Source: Candidatus Acetothermia bacterium (GTDB taxonomy: Bacteria > Bipolaricaulota > Bipolaricaulia > Bipolaricaulales > Bipolaricaulaceae). Taken from it: 9,440 nucleotides of DNA. Below, in pieces: positions 7,195-9,440 of this stretch. Under the pieces are notes generated by a model that had not been told where the DNA came from, ran no database searches, and saw nothing but the letters and a program-made list of their open reading frames with translations. The position numbers and the translations under genes are program-made. Each line of letters starts with the position of its first letter. Within the stretch, counting starts at the first letter, position 1. The stretch is taken from assembly GCA_003551325.1 (NCBI GenBank), contig PUMK01000264.1, forward strand, positions 1 to 9,440. Reading direction: 5' to 3'.

Positions 7195-7202
7195 AAAGGG
7201 GG
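7195..7202 (+). promoter_or_regulatory. Ribosome binding site deciding the transketolase start
   Basis: AAAGGGGG sits 5 nt before GTG 7208. It supports that GTG over the in-frame upstream ATGs (7142 and 7184), which lie before or within the putative -10 box. Confidence 0.7.
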
Positions 7203-7207
7203 CGTAC

Positions 7208-8038
7208 GTGACACATCAGGAGCTATCCAAGAAAGCCAACGAGTTGCGGGCGACGGTGTTGGAGATCGTCTACCGGGCACAGTCCGGGCACCCAGGTGGT
7301 GGACTGGGGATGGCCGATGTGCTCACCGTGCTCTACTACGGGGGGGTGCTCCGGCACGATCCGAGCCGACCGGCGTGGCCGGAGCGGGACCGGTTTCTCC
7401 TTTCCAACGGCCACACGTGCCCGATCCTCTACGCAATCCTTGCCGATCAGGGCTACTTCGATCGGGAGCTTCTGTGGTCTTTCAGGAAGCTGGGGGCCCC
7501 GGTGCAAGGCCATCCATCGACCTCCTGGGAACTCCCAGGTGTCGAGGTTTCGTCGGGTTCGCTGGGGCATGGTCTCTCCGTGGCGCTCGGGCAGGCGTTG
7601 GCCGCCCCGGTCATGGGAGGGCGGTACCGTGTGTTCGTCCATATCTCCGACGGTGAGTGTCAGGAAGGGCAGCCTTGGGAGGCGGCCACCGCCGCCGTCC
7701 ATCACAAAGCCGACAACCTTTGCGCGATGCTCGACTGGAACCTCTGCCAGATCGATGGTCCCACCACGGAGGTCATGGACACGGGAGACCTCGCTGCCAA
7801 GTTCCGCGCCTTTGGATGGCATGTCCAGGAGATCGACGGTCACGACTACGGGGCCATCGAGCGCGCCTTCCAAGCGTTTGCCGACGCGCAAGGGAGCGGT
7901 CGGCCCACGCTAATCGCATGCCACAACGTGCTCGGTAAAGGCGTCTCGTTCATGGAGGGCGATTACGCGTGGCATCACGGTGCCCCGAGTGACGAGCAGT
8001 TCAAGCAAGCCCTGGAAGAACTCGGCGCGGCGTCGTAG
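7208..8038 (+). CDS. Transketolase, N-terminal subunit
   Basis: 276-residue thiamine-diphosphate-binding half of a split transketolase. Motifs in order: SGHPGGGLGMAD (His28), LSNGHTCPILYA at 65-76, GSLGHGLSVALG (His121), and the cofactor segment ISDGECQEG at 146-154 with the DWN asparagine (Asn178) that should ligand the metal. The canonical GDG reads SDG here (147-149), an uncommon change at the diphosphate/metal site, although the metal-binding Asp148 remains. Length is typical for this half. It needs the C-terminal subunit encoded at 1183-2130 on the opposite strand. Translation most likely begins at GTG 7208 behind AAAGGGGG. A catalytically altered paralogue is possible but the other motifs look intact. 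Confidence 0.92.
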   Translation: MTHQELSKKANELRATVLEIVYRAQSGHPGGGLGMADVLTVLYYGGVLRHDPSRPAWPERDRFLLSNGHTCPILYAILADQGYFDRELLWSFRKLGAPVQGHPSTSWELPGVEVSSGSLGHGLSVALGQALAAPVMGGRYRVFVHISDGECQEGQPWEAATAAVHHKADNLCAMLDWNLCQIDGPTTEVMDTGDLAAKFRAFGWHVQEIDGHDYGAIERAFQAFADAQGSGRPTLIACHNVLGKGVSFMEGDYAWHHGAPSDEQFKQALEELGAAS

Positions 8039-8045
8039 CACTGTG

Positions 8046-8071
8046 CGCTCGGATCCTCCGGGGATCGAGCG
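8046..8071 (+). terminator. Hairpin after the transketolase N subunit
   Basis: CGCTCGGATCC pairs with GGATCGAGCG around a TCCGG loop, a 10-bp stem with one bulged G, starting 7 bp after the stop codon. No U-tract follows, so it is at best a weak or factor-assisted terminator. Confidence 0.35.
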
Positions 8072-8153
8072 ACGCAGGTAGCAGCGGCGCTTTGCACTGC
8101 ATGGCCGTTCAGTGTTTTGTGGGGTTGGGGTCGATACGTAAGGGAGGTGGCCG

Positions 8154-8777
8154 ATGAGACAGGTTCGTCAAGCAGTCTTCGTGGGGTTGTTGGTGGGCGT
8201 GCTTGGGTGTGGGGTATGGGGTGCCTCGTTCGAGAGGATGCCGCCCACACAGGCTCTGTATCGGCCGACGGCGTACACCCTCTATCCTGGAGAGCTCGAG
8301 ATCAGTGTTCCCTCGATCCTCGCCCCATTCAGTGCTGCTGTGGAGTTCGGCCTTACGCAGAACATCCAAATAGGCATCCAGCCGCTACGGCTGTTTGACC
8401 TGAGCCTCGGGTTCTTGGCCAAGGTGGGATTGCCGCTCACCCCTGATGTGGAGCTGGGTGTCCCGCTCGGAATCACGCCCCGCGTGTCGCCGTTCAGCGT
8501 CAGTTGGCACGGAGGCCTGGTGGTCAGTGTGCAGCTCGGTGGCGGGTTCACTGCGCACGGGGGTGCGGCGGCTTCGGGGGGCGAGAGCTTCCGGACAACC
8601 GCCTTCGGCATTGTTGACTACGACCTCACCGATGAGCTCAAGCTCGTCGGCGAGTTGGGAATCCCCCCGTTGTCTCCGGGAGTGGGTGTGCTCGTTCGGA
8701 CGCTCGGTTTTATCGATATCCGGGTCGGACTCTCCCTTCCCTTCAGCTTCGTCGGCGGCGTCTCAGCGCGCTTCTAG
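8154..8777 (+). CDS. Small exported beta-rich protein, possibly an outer-membrane barrel
   Basis: 207 residues, no family recognised with certainty. The N-terminus is a signal peptide (RQVRQ then hydrophobic to about residue 24). Cleavage after VWG is plausible, but VLGC just before could be a poor lipobox, so lipidation is undecided. The mature part alternates polar and hydrophobic residues in Gly-rich segments with repeated turns (ELGVPLGITP, GGLVVSVQLGGG, FIDIRVGLSLPFSF), and the last residue is Phe (SARF). This resembles small outer-membrane beta-barrels, whose C-terminal aromatic residue is recognised by the BAM assembly machinery. Function is unknown. The start is supported by GGGAGGTGG (8142-8150) just before ATG 8154. 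It lies between the transketolase N subunit and the ArsR unit with no sign of being cotranscribed with the latter. Confidence 0.75.
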   Translation: MRQVRQAVFVGLLVGVLGCGVWGASFERMPPTQALYRPTAYTLYPGELEISVPSILAPFSAAVEFGLTQNIQIGIQPLRLFDLSLGFLAKVGLPLTPDVELGVPLGITPRVSPFSVSWHGGLVVSVQLGGGFTAHGGAAASGGESFRTTAFGIVDYDLTDELKLVGELGIPPLSPGVGVLVRTLGFIDIRVGLSLPFSFVGGVSARF

Positions 8778-8792
8778 CTCCGGGTGTCGGGA

Positions 8793-8808
8793 ACCGCCCG
8801 CAGGCGGT
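8793..8808 (+). terminator. Short hairpin after the beta-rich protein
   Basis: ACCGCC and GGCGGT form a 6-bp stem with a CGCA tetraloop, 16 bp past the stop codon. No T-run follows. It is only suggestive as a terminator separating this gene from the ArsR unit. Confidence 0.3.
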
Positions 8809-8844
8809 GGCTGGACGCGTGAATGTCATACGAGCATGTTAGGC

Positions 8845-8873
8845 TTGACCCCGGCTCTTGTCAGTGATAAAGT
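8845..8873 (+). promoter_or_regulatory. Promoter of the ArsR unit
   Basis: TTGACC (8845-8850) and TAAAGT (8868-8873) are separated by 17 bp, with TGA directly before the -10 (extended TGn). Predicted initiation near 8880 is only about 4 nt before the ATG at 8884, giving an almost leaderless message. Autoregulation by the ArsR product is expected for this family, but I could not find a clear palindromic operator over the boxes. Confidence 0.55.
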
Positions 8874-8883
8874 AACTGCGCAG

Positions 8884-9288
8884 ATGCTTAATACGTCGCT
8901 CAAGCAACCTTCTCTCGAGGCGTTCGCACGCTTGTTCAAGGTGCTTTCCGTGGAGACGCGGCTGCGCATGCTGCGTCTCCTCATGGGGCGCTCTATGTGC
9001 GTGGGGGCACTGGCACAGACGTTAGGGATCACCGACGCAGCCGTCTCCCAGCACCTGCGGGTGCTGCGTGATGCCCAGCTGGTCCAAGCGCGGAAGAGCG
9101 GCTACTTCGTCCACTACAGCCTGGACAGCGACACCTTGAACCAATGGCGGATGGCAATCGAGGGATTGCTCGATGTCACGGACCAACCGGCATGCTGCGG
9201 GAGAACAGGCCCTGATGGGCGAAAGGAGGTGTGCCATGGAGGAGAAGAAAGGTTGTCAGAGGCCGGATCAACTGAGCTGCACGCCTGA
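8884..9288 (+). CDS. ArsR/SmtB-family metal-type transcriptional regulator
   Basis: 134-residue winged-helix repressor of the ArsR family, a cytoplasmic dimer that typically leaves its operator when it binds metal or metalloid. The core reads LFKVLSVETRLRMLRLL, then the recognition helix DAAVSQHLRVLRDAQLV (51-67) and the wing RKSGYFVHYSL. The classic arsenite site CVCDLC is reduced to one cysteine (MCVGAL, Cys39). The C-terminal tail has Cys104-Cys105 and Cys117, which may form or complete an alternative thiol site. Translation probably starts at ATG 8884, next to a good promoter and without a Shine-Dalgarno site; ATG 8836 lies upstream of the promoter and is unlikely. The last 53 nt overlap the following gene in another frame and include that gene's ATG. 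Family is certain; the inducer is not. Confidence 0.9.
   Translation: MLNTSLKQPSLEAFARLFKVLSVETRLRMLRLLMGRSMCVGALAQTLGITDAAVSQHLRVLRDAQLVQARKSGYFVHYSLDSDTLNQWRMAIEGLLDVTDQPACCGRTGPDGRKEVCHGGEERLSEAGSTELHA
9222..9231 (+). promoter_or_regulatory. Strong ribosome binding site inside the arsR reading frame
   Basis: AAAGGAGGTG lies 4-6 nt before ATG 9236. It is close to ideal and supports translation of the overlapping small Cys-rich protein from the arsR message. Confidence 0.85.
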
Positions 9289-9436
9289 GCAGATCAAGAA
9301 GTGTCACGGCTCCGAGCCGGGTCACGCGTGCGTTGACAGCAACGTGGGCTGTCAGAAGCCCGAGGAACTCACCTGTACGCCTGAGCAGATCAAGAAGTGC
9401 CACGGATCGGAGAAGGAACACCCCTGTACAGGGTAG
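9236..9436 (+). CDS. Small Cys-rich protein of two tandem repeats, putative metal binder
   Basis: 66-residue protein without signal peptide or membrane segment. It consists of two 32-residue repeats: GCQRPDQLSCTPEQIKKCHG then SEPGHAC, and GCQKPEELTCTPEQIKKCHG then SEKEHPC. Each has four cysteines in C-x7-C-x7-C-x8-C spacing (7, 15, 23, 32 and 39, 47, 55, 64) plus two conserved histidines (24, 30 and 56, 62). This composition suggests binding of a soft metal, a metalloid or an iron-sulfur cluster. I recall similar single-repeat TPEQIKxCHG proteins beside ArsR-type regulators but cannot name a characterised family. It overlaps the 3' end of the ArsR gene by 53 bp and has an excellent ribosome binding site, so co-expression and regulation by that repressor are likely. 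Function as metal buffer, chaperone or cofactor protein is inference. Confidence 0.85.
   Translation: MEEKKGCQRPDQLSCTPEQIKKCHGSEPGHACVDSNVGCQKPEELTCTPEQIKKCHGSEKEHPCTG
9254..9427 (+). repeat. Tandem 96-bp duplication within the Cys-rich gene
   Basis: Two units offset by exactly 96 bp (TGTCAG at 9254 and 9350). A 23-nt run is identical in both, at 9281-9303 and 9377-9399, and includes CTGAGCAGATCAAGAAGTG. The rest differs mainly at third codon positions and in conservative substitutions, so the duplication is not brand new and has been kept under protein-level selection. Confidence 0.9.
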
Positions 9437-9440
9437 ACGA

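Noticed and set aside
8092..8140. Promoter for the beta-rich exported protein (TTGCAC at 8092 with a weak -10)
   Set aside because: No hexamer at 16-18 bp resembles TATAAT; the evidence is too thin to annotate.
8446..8883. N-terminal extension of the ArsR reading frame into the preceding gene
   Set aside because: That part overlaps the exported beta-rich protein in another frame and gives a low-complexity Ser/Arg-rich sequence; the promoter at 8845-8873 lies downstream of it.

Overview
Bacterial, GC-rich, gene-dense chromosomal DNA. The mix is housekeeping carbon metabolism, a PLP-homeostasis protein, a radical SAM enzyme, envelope or secreted proteins, and a metal-type ArsR regulator. Split two-subunit transketolase, a short TalC-type transaldolase, AmrS, a WD40/PKD lipoprotein and a secreted BsuPI-domain protein suggest a little-studied anaerobic and perhaps thermophilic bacterial lineage (Bipolaricaulota/Acetothermia would fit). 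That placement is inference from gene content only.

Layout. Positions 1-150 hold a strong 14-bp hairpin and no gene I can support. Three genes follow on the minus strand: a secreted BsuPI-domain protein (151-999), then the transketolase C-terminal subunit (1183-2130) and transaldolase (2127-2765), which overlap by ATGA and form an operon transcribed leftward. A 178-bp segment bounded by perfect 22-nt inverted repeats (2800-2977) fills the divergent spacer. Its right repeat runs into the first codons of yggS. The plus strand then carries yggS/PLPBP (2945-3625), amrS (3672-4697), a decayed gatB (4721-5764), a PKD-WD40 lipoprotein (5849-7114), the transketolase N-terminal subunit (7208-8038), a small outer-membrane-like protein (8154-8777), an ArsR-family regulator (8884-9288) and an overlapping Cys-rich small protein made of two tandem copies (9236-9436).

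How the genes fit together. The two transketolase halves plus transaldolase make up most of a non-oxidative pentose phosphate pathway, but the halves lie about 5 kb apart on opposite strands instead of side by side. The ArsR/Cys-rich pair looks like a self-contained metal or metalloid response unit. gatB is broken twice: a 1-base frameshift near 5010, and a loss of roughly 125-130 codons whose junction lies on a shared CGAGCCGG microhomology.

The most interesting observations are the gatB decay with its readable deletion scar, the inverted-repeat element that appears to have given yggS its start codon and possibly its promoter, the tandem Cys-rich protein overlapping ArsR, and a split between genes with strong Shine-Dalgarno sites and genes with none but a -10-like TANNNT box 7-10 nt before the ATG (probable leaderless starts). 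I see no phage, CRISPR array, rRNA or tRNA.
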